NCBI GenBank assembly: GCA_029959905.1
Contig: JASCNZ010000026.1
Location: 1 to 38,906, forward strand
DNA length: 38,906 nt
DNA from: Microbacteriaceae bacterium PS02344
GTDB taxonomy: Bacteria > Actinomycetota > Actinomycetes > Actinomycetales > Microbacteriaceae
Direction: 5' to 3'
This document shows, one piece after another, positions 30,671 through 37,905 of the stretch. A program made the position numbers and the translations under genes. A model generated the notes under the pieces. That model saw nothing but the letters and a program-made list of their open reading frames with translations. It made no database searches and was not told the origin of the DNA. Numbering within the stretch: the stretch's first letter is position 1; each line of letters begins with the position of its first letter.

Positions 30671-30763
30671 AACTCCTCCCTGCGCTGGCATGACCCAGAT
30701 CAGGTTCGACGGTCGAAGCGCGATTCGCTCCCTCTCAGCCCGGCTCGCCGGACTCCCGTGGTT
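30671..30763 (-). ncRNA. TPP riboswitch (THI element)
   Basis: On the minus strand the conserved parts appear in order: GGGAGTCCGG, a P3 stem CCGG-CGAG-CCGG, GGCTGAGAGGGA, and further on ACCTGATCTGGGTCATGCCA followed by GCGCAGGGA. These match the thi-box pyrimidine- and pyrophosphate-binding helices. The 3' edge overlaps the SD GGAGGAG (30673-30679) of ykoE, with AACC at the 5' edge able to pair into it, so control is probably at translation initiation: TPP bound, SD hidden. Confidence 0.93.
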
Positions 30764-30837
30764 GTGGTGACCAGCATACCCGGGGCAGACATCCGGGGTC
30801 ACGTGTTCACGCACGCGGTTTTTCGCGGGAGATTGGG

Positions 30838-30843
30838 TACCGT
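30838..30843 (+). promoter_or_regulatory. Leaderless -10 element of the carboxypeptidase gene
   Basis: TACCGT six bases before GTG 30850, without SD. Confidence 0.45.
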
Positions 30844-30849
30844 AAACGA

Positions 30850-32448
30850 GTGACCGCAGCTCACCCCACCGACGCCACCGCCGCCGATGCGACGGATCGC
30901 GCCGTCCGTGATGCGGATCCCGCGGACCAGACAGACGCGGACACCGCGGCCGACACGGACGCGGACACCGCGGCCGACACGGACGCTCGGGATGCGGCGA
31001 CCCCCGAGGTCGCATCGCCCGCCGACGCGCCGACGGCCGCTTCCCTCGCCGACGACGACCGCGACGAGGCCGAGGCCTGGGCCGCGGCGCAGTGGGCCGA
31101 TGAGGACCGTCCGGCCACCGCGCTGACCTGGGTCGACCCCGAGACCGTCGCGGCGCACTCGACGGCGCGCTCCCTCGACGAGCCCGTCGACGTCGGCGGC
31201 GCCGGGCTGCTTCGCGGCGCCCGGCTGCGGCCCGCAGTGGCGGGCCCCGGTGTGCTCGTTCCGCTCGGCATGGTCGTGGCGCTGACGGCGGCATACGCCG
31301 GGACCACCGCACTGTGGCCGTTGCACGAGGTCGCGCCGACGGCATCCGCCGTGTCGTTCGAGACGGCGGCCGCACCGGCGGCGACCATCACCTGGCCCGC
31401 GCAGGGGAGTTCGGCCGTCGGGGTCGGCGGACTGACCACGACCGCGTCGTCGGTCGACCCGGCGAGCATCGCCAGCATCACCAAGGTCGTGAGTGTGCTG
31501 ATGGTGCTCGATCGCCTGCCGCTGGCCCTGGGCGAGCAGGGCCCTGAGTTCGCTTTCACCGCCGCCGACAGCCGCGACTTCTGGTCGTACCGTCGGTCGA
31601 ACCAGTCGTCGCTCGATGTGCCCGTGGGCGGTGTGCTGACGGAGTACCAGATGCTGCAGGGCACGCTGCTGGGTTCGGCGAACAACTACATCGACCGGCT
31701 GGCGCGCGAACTCTGGGGTTCGGAGCAGGGCTTCGCGGTGGCTGCGGAGGCGTGGCTGCGCGACCGCGGGCTGGCGGACGATATGACCATCGTGACGCCG
31801 TCGGGCTTCGACGAGCGCAACACGGCGACGCCGGAAGCGCTCGTGCGGCTGGGCGAGATCGCCATGAAGAATCCCGTCTTCGCCCAGATCGTCGGAACGC
31901 GCTCGGCCGAGATCCCCGGAGCCGGCGCAGTGACGAACACGAACGGCATGCTCGACGATGCCGGCGTGACCGGCATCAAGACCGGCACGCTCGTCGGGTG
32001 GAATCTGCTCACGTCGAAGACCGTCACGGTCGACGACATCCCGGTGACGCTGTACGCCGCGGTGCTCAACCAGGACGACGACGCACAGCGCCTCGCCGGC
32101 ACCCGCTCGCTCTTCGCCGAGGTCGAGGCAGCCCTGCAGACGCAGCCGGCGGCCGTGCCCGCGGGAACCGTGGTGGGCCGGGTCGACACCGAGTGGGGCG
32201 AGCAGGTCGACATCGTGACGGATGCCGACGCCGATGTGATCCTGTGGAACGGTGCCGCCGCGACCTCGTCGCCCGAGTTCACCGTCGACGACGAGGTCGA
32301 CGACGGGGCTGTGGTCGGAACGCTCCGCACGGTCGGTCCGCTGAACAGCGCGACGACCGAGCTGAGCCTGAGCGACGACATCGAGGGGCCCACCTTCTGG
32401 TGGCGCCTGACGAACCCGATCGCGCTCTTCGGCCTCGACGCCGACTAG
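30850..32448 (+). CDS. D-alanyl-D-alanine carboxypeptidase-like serine hydrolase (PBP5 family) with acidic N-terminal tail
   Basis: 532 aa. Residues 1-130 are polar, Asp/Ala/Thr-rich and probably cytoplasmic; a membrane helix follows at about 134-156, so this is a type II membrane protein rather than a secreted one. The penicillin-binding motifs are Ser209-Ile-Thr-Lys212 (SxxK), Ser276-Ala-Asn278 (SxN) and Lys377-Thr-Gly379 (KTG). It should trim the terminal D-Ala of peptidoglycan stem peptides. A beta-rich C-terminal part (about 425-510) resembles the PBP5-associated domain. GTG start, leaderless by the TACCGT six bases upstream. The acidic tail contains an exact 24-bp tandem repeat. Divergent from the riboswitch. 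Confidence 0.86.
   Translation: MTAAHPTDATAADATDRAVRDADPADQTDADTAADTDADTAADTDARDAATPEVASPADAPTAASLADDDRDEAEAWAAAQWADEDRPATALTWVDPETVAAHSTARSLDEPVDVGGAGLLRGARLRPAVAGPGVLVPLGMVVALTAAYAGTTALWPLHEVAPTASAVSFETAAAPAATITWPAQGSSAVGVGGLTTTASSVDPASIASITKVVSVLMVLDRLPLALGEQGPEFAFTAADSRDFWSYRRSNQSSLDVPVGGVLTEYQMLQGTLLGSANNYIDRLARELWGSEQGFAVAAEAWLRDRGLADDMTIVTPSGFDERNTATPEALVRLGEIAMKNPVFAQIVGTRSAEIPGAGAVTNTNGMLDDAGVTGIKTGTLVGWNLLTSKTVTVDDIPVTLYAAVLNQDDDAQRLAGTRSLFAEVEAALQTQPAAVPAGTVVGRVDTEWGEQVDIVTDADADVILWNGAAATSSPEFTVDDEVDDGAVVGTLRTVGPLNSATTELSLSDDIEGPTFWWRLTNPIALFGLDAD
30934..30981 (+). repeat. 24-bp in-frame tandem repeat (two copies)
   Basis: Two exact 24-bp units (30934-30957, 30958-30981) encode DADTAADT twice in the cytoplasmic tail of the carboxypeptidase-like protein. 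Copy number could vary by slippage between strains. Confidence 0.85.
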
Positions 32449-32463
32449 CCCGGCGCCCCCTCG

Positions 32464-32525
32464 TTCCCGTCGCACTTTCTGCCGCCCCGCGGGGCGGGAA
32501 GCGACAGGAAGTGCGACGGGAGCGG
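32464..32525. repeat. Dispersed hairpin element, copy 2
   Basis: Palindromic element with arms CGTTCCCGTCGCACTTTCTG (32462-32481) and CAGGAAGTGCGACGGGAGCG (32505-32524), 18/20 paired, and an inner GCCCCGCGGGGC palindrome. It is 77% identical to 26784-26845. It lies between the converging carboxypeptidase and ABC exporter genes. Confidence 0.75.
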
Positions 32526-32526
32526 G

Positions 32527-34797
32527 TCAGCTCCGATCGTCGCCAGGGGTGGGACGTTCGACGACGCCCTGGGCCGCGGCGGCCTCGGCGGTGGGCACCT
32601 GGGCGCCCACGGCCACCCCGGCGACGGCGTCGGCCGCGGCGGCCTCCGAGGCGTTCATCGGCGCGTCGGCGTCGCCCGTGATGACGGTCGGCGTGGAGCC
32701 CGTGAGCGCGCCTTCGGCATCGATGTCGGTCGCCGCCTGTTCGAACTGCGACTGGTACAGCCGCCAGTACGCCCCCTGCGCCTGGATGAGCTCGTCGTGC
32801 GTGCCCTTCTCGACGATGTCGCCGTGCTCCATCACGAGGATGAGGTCGGCGTCGCGGATCGTCGAGAGCCGGTGCGCGATCACGAACGAGGTGCGGCCCT
32901 CGCGGAGCGCGGCCATGGCGTTCTGCAGCAGCAGCTCGGTGCGGGTGTCGACCGCCGACGTCGCCTCGTCGAGGATGAGGATCGACGGCTGGGCGACGAA
33001 CGCCCGGGCGATCGTGATGAGCTGACGCTCACCGGCCGACACATTCGACGCGTCTTCGTCGAGCACGGTGTCGTACCCCTCGGGCAGTGCGTGCACGAAC
33101 CGGTCGACGTACGTGGCCTTGGCCGCCTCGAGCACCTCTTCGTCGGTGGCCGTCGATCGTCCGTACCGGATGTTCTCGCGGATGCTGCCCGCGAACAGCC
33201 ACGGGTCCTGCAGCACCATGCCGGTGCGGGAGCGCAGCTCGTCGCGGGTGATCTCGGAGATGTCCTGCCCGTCGAGCACGATGCGCCCGCCGCTCAGCTC
33301 GTAGAACCGCATGATGAGGTTCACGAGCGTCGTCTTGCCGGCACCCGTGGGGCCGACGATCGCGACCGTCTGCCCCGGCTCCACCCGGAACGACAGGTCG
33401 GTGATGAGCGGACGGTCGGGGCTGTACGAGAACGCGACGTTCTCGAACTCGATGACCCCACGGCCGTCGGGCAGGTCGGGGGCGTCGGCGGGGTCGGCCT
33501 CCTCCTCGTCGGCGTCGAGGAAGTCGAAGACCCGCTCGGCCGAGGCCGTGCCCGACTGCACCACCGCCGCCATGCCACCCAGTTCCGACAGCGGCTGCGT
33601 GAACTGCTGCGAGTACTGGATGAATGCCTGCACGTCGCCGATGCGCAGCTGCCCGCTCGCCACCAGCAGACCGCCGAGCACCGCGATGCCCACGTAGGTC
33701 AGGCTGCCGACGAAGGTCATGGCGGGCATGATGATGCCCGACAGGAACTGCGCCTTGAAGGCCGCCTGGCAGAGCTCCTCGTTCTCGTCGCCGAACTTCT
33801 GCAGCGCGTCCTGCTCGCGACCGAAGACCTTCACGAGCGCGTGACCCGAGAACGCCTCCTCGACGCGGGCGTTGAGACGACCGACCTTGCGCCACTGCGT
33901 ACCGAAGGCCTTCTGCGAGCGCGGCCCGATGATGCCGAAGATCACGGCCATCAGGGGCAGCGCCACGAGCGCGACGAGCGCGAGCTGCCACGAGATGGTG
34001 AACATCAGCACGAGCACACCGACCACCGTGAGCACCGCGGTGAGCGCCCCCGACAGCGACTGCTGCATGGTCTGGGTGATGTTGTCGATGTCGTTGGTGA
34101 CGCGCGAGATGAGCTCGCCACGCTGCACCTTGTCGAAGTATGCCAGCGGCAAGCGGTTGATCTTCGCCTCGACCTGCTCGCGCAGACGCCACATGGTGCG
34201 CACCATGATGACGTTGATGACGTAGCCCTGCAGCCAGCTGAGGAACGCGGCCACGACGTAGATGGCGAGCACCGCGGCGACGATCCATCGCAGCGCATCG
34301 AAGTCGATGCCGTCGCCGACGCGGAAGTTCTCGAGCGCCGACACCTGGTTGGCGAAGTCGTCCTGCCCGGCGGCGCGCAGCTGCTCGACGACGTCGCCCT
34401 TCGGCGTGCCCGCGGGGAAGCCCGGGAAGTCGCCCTGCCCCTCACCGAGCTGCCGGGAGATGAACCCGGTGTAGATGAGGTTCGTCGCCTCGGCGAGCAC
34501 CTTCGGGGCGGCGACGGTGAGCACGACGCCGACCGCGCCGAGGATCGACACGAACACGAACCATACGGCCGACGGCTTGAGCAGCCCGATCATGCGGGCG
34601 AAGCTCTTGCCGAAGTTGTCGGCCTTGCCCGGCGCCACGCTGTCCCAGCCGCCGCCGTTCTGGCGCGCCTGCTCGGCCAGCTCGGCCTCGTACTTCTCCT
34701 CGTCGGTCAGTTCGGGTTCGACCACGGCCGCCGGAGCGGTTCCATTCGCGACGGCCGCGCGACCGCGGCGCTTCGGCGATGCGTTCTGCTCGCTCAT
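32527..34797 (-). CDS. ABC exporter half-transporter with intact ATP site
   Basis: 756 aa from ATG 34797 (ATGA overlap with the upstream partner). An unusually long polar N-terminal extension (1-80) precedes a six-helix type IV exporter domain that has an extra segment of about 60 residues after helix 1 (TNLIYTGFISRQLGEGQGDFPGF region). The ATPase domain has Walker A GPTGAGKTT (about 480-488), a signature VSAGERQ in place of LSGGQ (about 585), and Walker B ILILDEATSAVD with the catalytic Glu (about 604). The tail after the ATPase is rich in Ala. It forms a heterodimer with the next protein; the substrate (drug, lipid or peptide) is unknown. Confidence 0.9.
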   Translation of the reverse strand: MSEQNASPKRRGRAAVANGTAPAAVVEPELTDEEKYEAELAEQARQNGGGWDSVAPGKADNFGKSFARMIGLLKPSAVWFVFVSILGAVGVVLTVAAPKVLAEATNLIYTGFISRQLGEGQGDFPGFPAGTPKGDVVEQLRAAGQDDFANQVSALENFRVGDGIDFDALRWIVAAVLAIYVVAAFLSWLQGYVINVIMVRTMWRLREQVEAKINRLPLAYFDKVQRGELISRVTNDIDNITQTMQQSLSGALTAVLTVVGVLVLMFTISWQLALVALVALPLMAVIFGIIGPRSQKAFGTQWRKVGRLNARVEEAFSGHALVKVFGREQDALQKFGDENEELCQAAFKAQFLSGIIMPAMTFVGSLTYVGIAVLGGLLVASGQLRIGDVQAFIQYSQQFTQPLSELGGMAAVVQSGTASAERVFDFLDADEEEADPADAPDLPDGRGVIEFENVAFSYSPDRPLITDLSFRVEPGQTVAIVGPTGAGKTTLVNLIMRFYELSGGRIVLDGQDISEITRDELRSRTGMVLQDPWLFAGSIRENIRYGRSTATDEEVLEAAKATYVDRFVHALPEGYDTVLDEDASNVSAGERQLITIARAFVAQPSILILDEATSAVDTRTELLLQNAMAALREGRTSFVIAHRLSTIRDADLILVMEHGDIVEKGTHDELIQAQGAYWRLYQSQFEQAATDIDAEGALTGSTPTVITGDADAPMNASEAAAADAVAGVAVGAQVPTAEAAAAQGVVERPTPGDDRS

Positions 34798-36521
34798 GCG
34801 TCCACCCCCAGCTGCGACTCCACGATCTCGCGATAGGTGTCGTTGGTCTCGAGAAGTTCTTCGTGGGTGCCGACTCCCACCATGGTGCCGCCCTCGAGCA
34901 CGACGATGCGGTCGGCATCGGTGATCGTCGAGATGCGCTGTGCGACGACGATCTTGGTCACGTGCGGCAGCTCCCGCCACAGCGCCTGGCGCAGGCGGGC
35001 ATCCGTGGTGAGGTCGAGCGCCGAGAACGAATCGTCGAACACCAGGATCTGCGGCTGGCGCACGATCGCCCGCGCGATCGCGAGACGCTGACGTTGACCA
35101 CCCGAGACGTTCGTGCCGCCCTGTGCGATGCGCGAGTCGAGGCCGTCGGGCATCTCTTCGACGAAGTCGCGGCCCTGCGCGATCTCGAGCGCCTGCCAGA
35201 GCTCGTCGTCGGTGGCCTCCTCGCGGCCGTAGCGCAGGTTCGAGGCGATCGTTCCCGTGAAGAGGAAGGGGCGCTGGGGCACGAGGCCGATGGTCTTCCA
35301 CAGCGACTCGACATCCGCCTCGCGCACGTCGGTGCCGCCGACGAGCACCGCACCACCCGAGACGTCGAAGAGCCGTGGGATGAGGGAGACGAGCGTGGTC
35401 TTACCCGCACCCGTCGAGCCGACGATGGCGACCGTCTCGCCCGGCTGCGCGCCGAAGCTGATGCCCGACAGCACCGGCGCATCCGCGCCGGGGTAGGTGA
35501 ACTCGACATCGTCGAAGGCGACGGCTCCGGGCGCGGCGAACGAGGTCACGCCGTTCTCGGGGCGCACCATGCTCGACTCGGTGTCGAGCACCTCGCCGAT
35601 GCGCTCGGCCGACACCGCGGCGCGCGGGATCATGATCGCCATGAAGCTCGACATGATCACGCCGCCCATGATCTGACCGATGTACTGCATGAACGCGAAC
35701 AGCGTGCCGACCTGCACGGTGCCCGCGTCGACCTCGATGCCGCCGAACCAGATCACCCCGACCACGGTCACGTTGAGGATGAGCATGAACAGCGGGAACA
35801 GCAGCACGAACAGCGACCCGACGTTGCGGCCGACGACCATGATGTCGGTGTTGGCACCGCGGAAGCGCTCCTCCTCGATGCGCTCGCGCACGAAGGCGCG
35901 CACCACGCGCACACCCGTGAGCTGCTCGCGCAGGACGCGGTTCACGGCGTCGAGCTTGCCCTGGTAGCTGCGGAAGAGCGGCACCATTCGCCCCACGACG
36001 ATGGCCGCGACGATGAGCAGGAGCGGCACCGAGACGGCGATGATCCAGCTGAGACCGGCATTGGTCTGCACGGCGAAGATCACACCGCCGATCGCGAGCA
36101 GCGGAGCCGTGACGAGCATGGTGGCGCCCATCATCGCGAGCATCTGCACCTGCTGCACGTCGTTGGTGTTGCGGGTGATGAGCGATCCCGCACCGAAGCG
36201 CGACACCTCGCGCTCGGAGAACCCGCTCACCTTGGCGAACACGTCGGCGCGGATGTCGCGGCCGGCGCCCATCGCGGCGCGCGCGGCGAAGTACGTGGCG
36301 ACGACGGCGGCGACGATCTGCCCCAGCGAGACGGCGAGCATGAACAGGCCCGTGCGCCAGATGTAGTCGGTGTCGGAGAGCGCGACGCCCTTGTTGATGA
36401 TGTCTTCGTTGAGGCGGGGGAGGTACAGGGTGGCCAGGGCGCTCGTGAACTGGAAGACCAGCACGGCGAGCAGCAGCCACTTGTATCTGGCGAGATATCG
36501 GACGAGGAGTTTACCCAGCAC
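34794..36521 (-). CDS. ABC exporter half-transporter with degenerate ATP site
   Basis: 575 aa from GTG 36521 (VLGKLLVRYLARYKWLLL, the family's usual beginning); a GTG at 36605 would add 28 unlike residues. Six membrane helices occupy about 15-300. The ATPase domain has Walker A GSTGAGKTT (about 367), a canonical signature VSGGQRQR (about 473), and Walker B ILVFDDSFSALD (about 495) in which the catalytic Glu is replaced by Asp. This is the pattern of the degenerate half in heterodimeric exporters such as TM287/288 or LmrCD. It is first in a two-gene operon with ATGA overlap to its partner. Confidence 0.9.
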   Translation of the reverse strand: MLGKLLVRYLARYKWLLLAVLVFQFTSALATLYLPRLNEDIINKGVALSDTDYIWRTGLFMLAVSLGQIVAAVVATYFAARAAMGAGRDIRADVFAKVSGFSEREVSRFGAGSLITRNTNDVQQVQMLAMMGATMLVTAPLLAIGGVIFAVQTNAGLSWIIAVSVPLLLIVAAIVVGRMVPLFRSYQGKLDAVNRVLREQLTGVRVVRAFVRERIEEERFRGANTDIMVVGRNVGSLFVLLFPLFMLILNVTVVGVIWFGGIEVDAGTVQVGTLFAFMQYIGQIMGGVIMSSFMAIMIPRAAVSAERIGEVLDTESSMVRPENGVTSFAAPGAVAFDDVEFTYPGADAPVLSGISFGAQPGETVAIVGSTGAGKTTLVSLIPRLFDVSGGAVLVGGTDVREADVESLWKTIGLVPQRPFLFTGTIASNLRYGREEATDDELWQALEIAQGRDFVEEMPDGLDSRIAQGGTNVSGGQRQRLAIARAIVRQPQILVFDDSFSALDLTTDARLRQALWRELPHVTKIVVAQRISTITDADRIVVLEGGTMVGVGTHEELLETNDTYREIVESQLGVDA

Positions 36522-36640
36522 AGGCGGACTTTCTGAGAGAGGAGGATGCGGATTGACTGTGGGGGAGGCGGGCGGCCCGAATGCGGCCACAACACAGGGT
36601 GACACGAAGCGCAGACATTCGTACCCGCGGGTTTGGACCC

Positions 36641-36655
36641 TTCGCTCTCAGCGAA
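36641..36655. other. Small hairpin in the 206-base gap before the ABC exporter operon
   Basis: TTCGCTCTCAGCGAA is a 6-bp stem with a three-base loop; ACCCGCGGGT at 36623-36632 is a further 10-bp palindrome. This gap (36522-36727) holds the exporter promoter region and the 3' side of the hydrolase gene. I cannot name a clear promoter in it. Confidence 0.35.
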
Positions 36656-36727
36656 CCACCAGGCGGCTCCCGGCGGGCGCTCGGCGCGACCCGCTGGACG
36701 CGCTCGCCCGGCCGGGGGCGCGACGGT

Positions 36728-37789
36728 TCAGAACAGCGGAACAGCGGGCCGGTAGTGACGCGCGCCCGCCCCGGCATCCGCGTCGAGCCCATCGAGCGTC
36801 GAGGGCTGCCAGTGCGGGTCGCGGTCCTTGTCGACCAGCTGCGCACGGATGCCCTCGACGAGGTCCGGATGCTCGTTCACGAACCAGAGCACGCGGCGGT
36901 ACTCGCCCTCGAGAGCCGCCCGAAGGCCGCTCGCCGTGCGCGCCTCGCGCACCGCGTCGAGCGTCACGGCCAGGCCGGTCGGTCCGAGCGATCCGAGCAG
37001 GTCGGCCGTCTGCACGGCGTCCGTCGTGGCGCGCGTACGCAGTCGCTCGACGATCTCCTGCACGGTGGGCGCCGAGAAGTCCTCGTCGATCCAGGCTCGG
37101 GCCTGCAGCAGATCCGACGGCTCCGGCGTCTCGTCGAAGAGCAGCACGATCTCGCTCGTGCCGGTGGGGTCGGCGCGGTGGGCGAGGGCGTCGCGCAGGG
37201 CGTCGAGGCGGTCGGACGGCACCAGGTAGTCGGCGAAGCCGGCGGCGACGGCATCCGCGGCGGTCATCGTTCCGCCGGTCAGCCCGAGGTACTCCCCCAG
37301 CCGACCGGGAGCGCGGCCGAGCAGCCAGGTGCCCCCGACGTCGGGGGTGAAGCCGATGCGGGTCTCGGGCATCGCGAGCTTCGACCGCTCGGTGACGACG
37401 CGGATCGCGGCGTGCCCGGCGAGCCCGATGCCGCCGCCCATCGTGATGCCGTCGGCGATCGCCACCACCGGCTTCGGGTACTCGGCGATCATCGCGTTCA
37501 GCGCGTACTCCGCGCGGAAGAACTCGGCGGTCTCGTCGGCGCGTCCGGCCGTGATCTGCGCGTGCAGGGCGCGCACGTCACCGCCGGCGCAGAAGCCGCG
37601 CTCCCCCGCCCCGTCGAGCAGCACGATCTGGATGTCGCTGTCGTCGCGCCACGCCTCGAGCACCTGCGTGATCCGCCGCACCATGCCGAGATCGAGGGCG
37701 TTGATCGCCTCCGGACGGTCGAGCGTGAGGCGGCCCAGCGCTCCGTCGGTGCGGACGAGAACGCGGTCGGACGAGGGGGAATCGGTCAC
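36728..37789 (-). CDS. Enoyl-CoA hydratase/isomerase family, probable 3-hydroxyisobutyryl-CoA hydrolase
   Basis: 353 aa from GTG 37789, the length of the hydrolase branch rather than the 260 aa of ordinary enoyl-CoA hydratases. Hallmarks: LDRPEAINALD, GFCAGGDVRAL (about 66-75, oxyanion hole), GITMGGGIGLAG (114-125), and MPETRIGFTPDVGGTWLL (140-157) with Glu142 and Asp150, typical of HIBCH. It would hydrolyse 3-hydroxyisobutyryl-CoA in valine breakdown. Leaderless by TAGCCT seven bases upstream. Divergent from the ABC-2 type ATPase gene; no other valine genes are in view. Confidence 0.85.
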   Translation of the reverse strand: MTDSPSSDRVLVRTDGALGRLTLDRPEAINALDLGMVRRITQVLEAWRDDSDIQIVLLDGAGERGFCAGGDVRALHAQITAGRADETAEFFRAEYALNAMIAEYPKPVVAIADGITMGGGIGLAGHAAIRVVTERSKLAMPETRIGFTPDVGGTWLLGRAPGRLGEYLGLTGGTMTAADAVAAGFADYLVPSDRLDALRDALAHRADPTGTSEIVLLFDETPEPSDLLQARAWIDEDFSAPTVQEIVERLRTRATTDAVQTADLLGSLGPTGLAVTLDAVREARTASGLRAALEGEYRRVLWFVNEHPDLVEGIRAQLVDKDRDPHWQPSTLDGLDADAGAGARHYRPAVPLF

Positions 37790-37796
37790 GGGAGCC

Positions 37797-37802
37797 AGGC
37801 TA
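37797..37802 (-). promoter_or_regulatory. Leaderless -10 element of the HIBCH-like gene
   Basis: TAGCCT on the minus strand, seven bases before GTG 37789, without SD. Confidence 0.4.
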
Positions 37803-37905
37803 CCCGCTCGCCCCCGGCAGCCCGGCCTGTGCAGGAAATACGCGATCCGGGCGCTTTTCCGGCAGGATAGAGGGGACTGACCGACCAAGCAAGGAGAGGT
37901 CGAGG

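Noticed and set aside
32544..34836. Plus-strand 679-codon frame opposite the ABC exporter
   Set aside because: His/Asp/Arg-rich antisense composition with no motif; the ABC gene beneath it is certain.
36522..36605. Earlier GTG for the degenerate ABC half at 36605
   Set aside because: No SD, and the 28 extra residues are Pro-rich and unlike the family's start.
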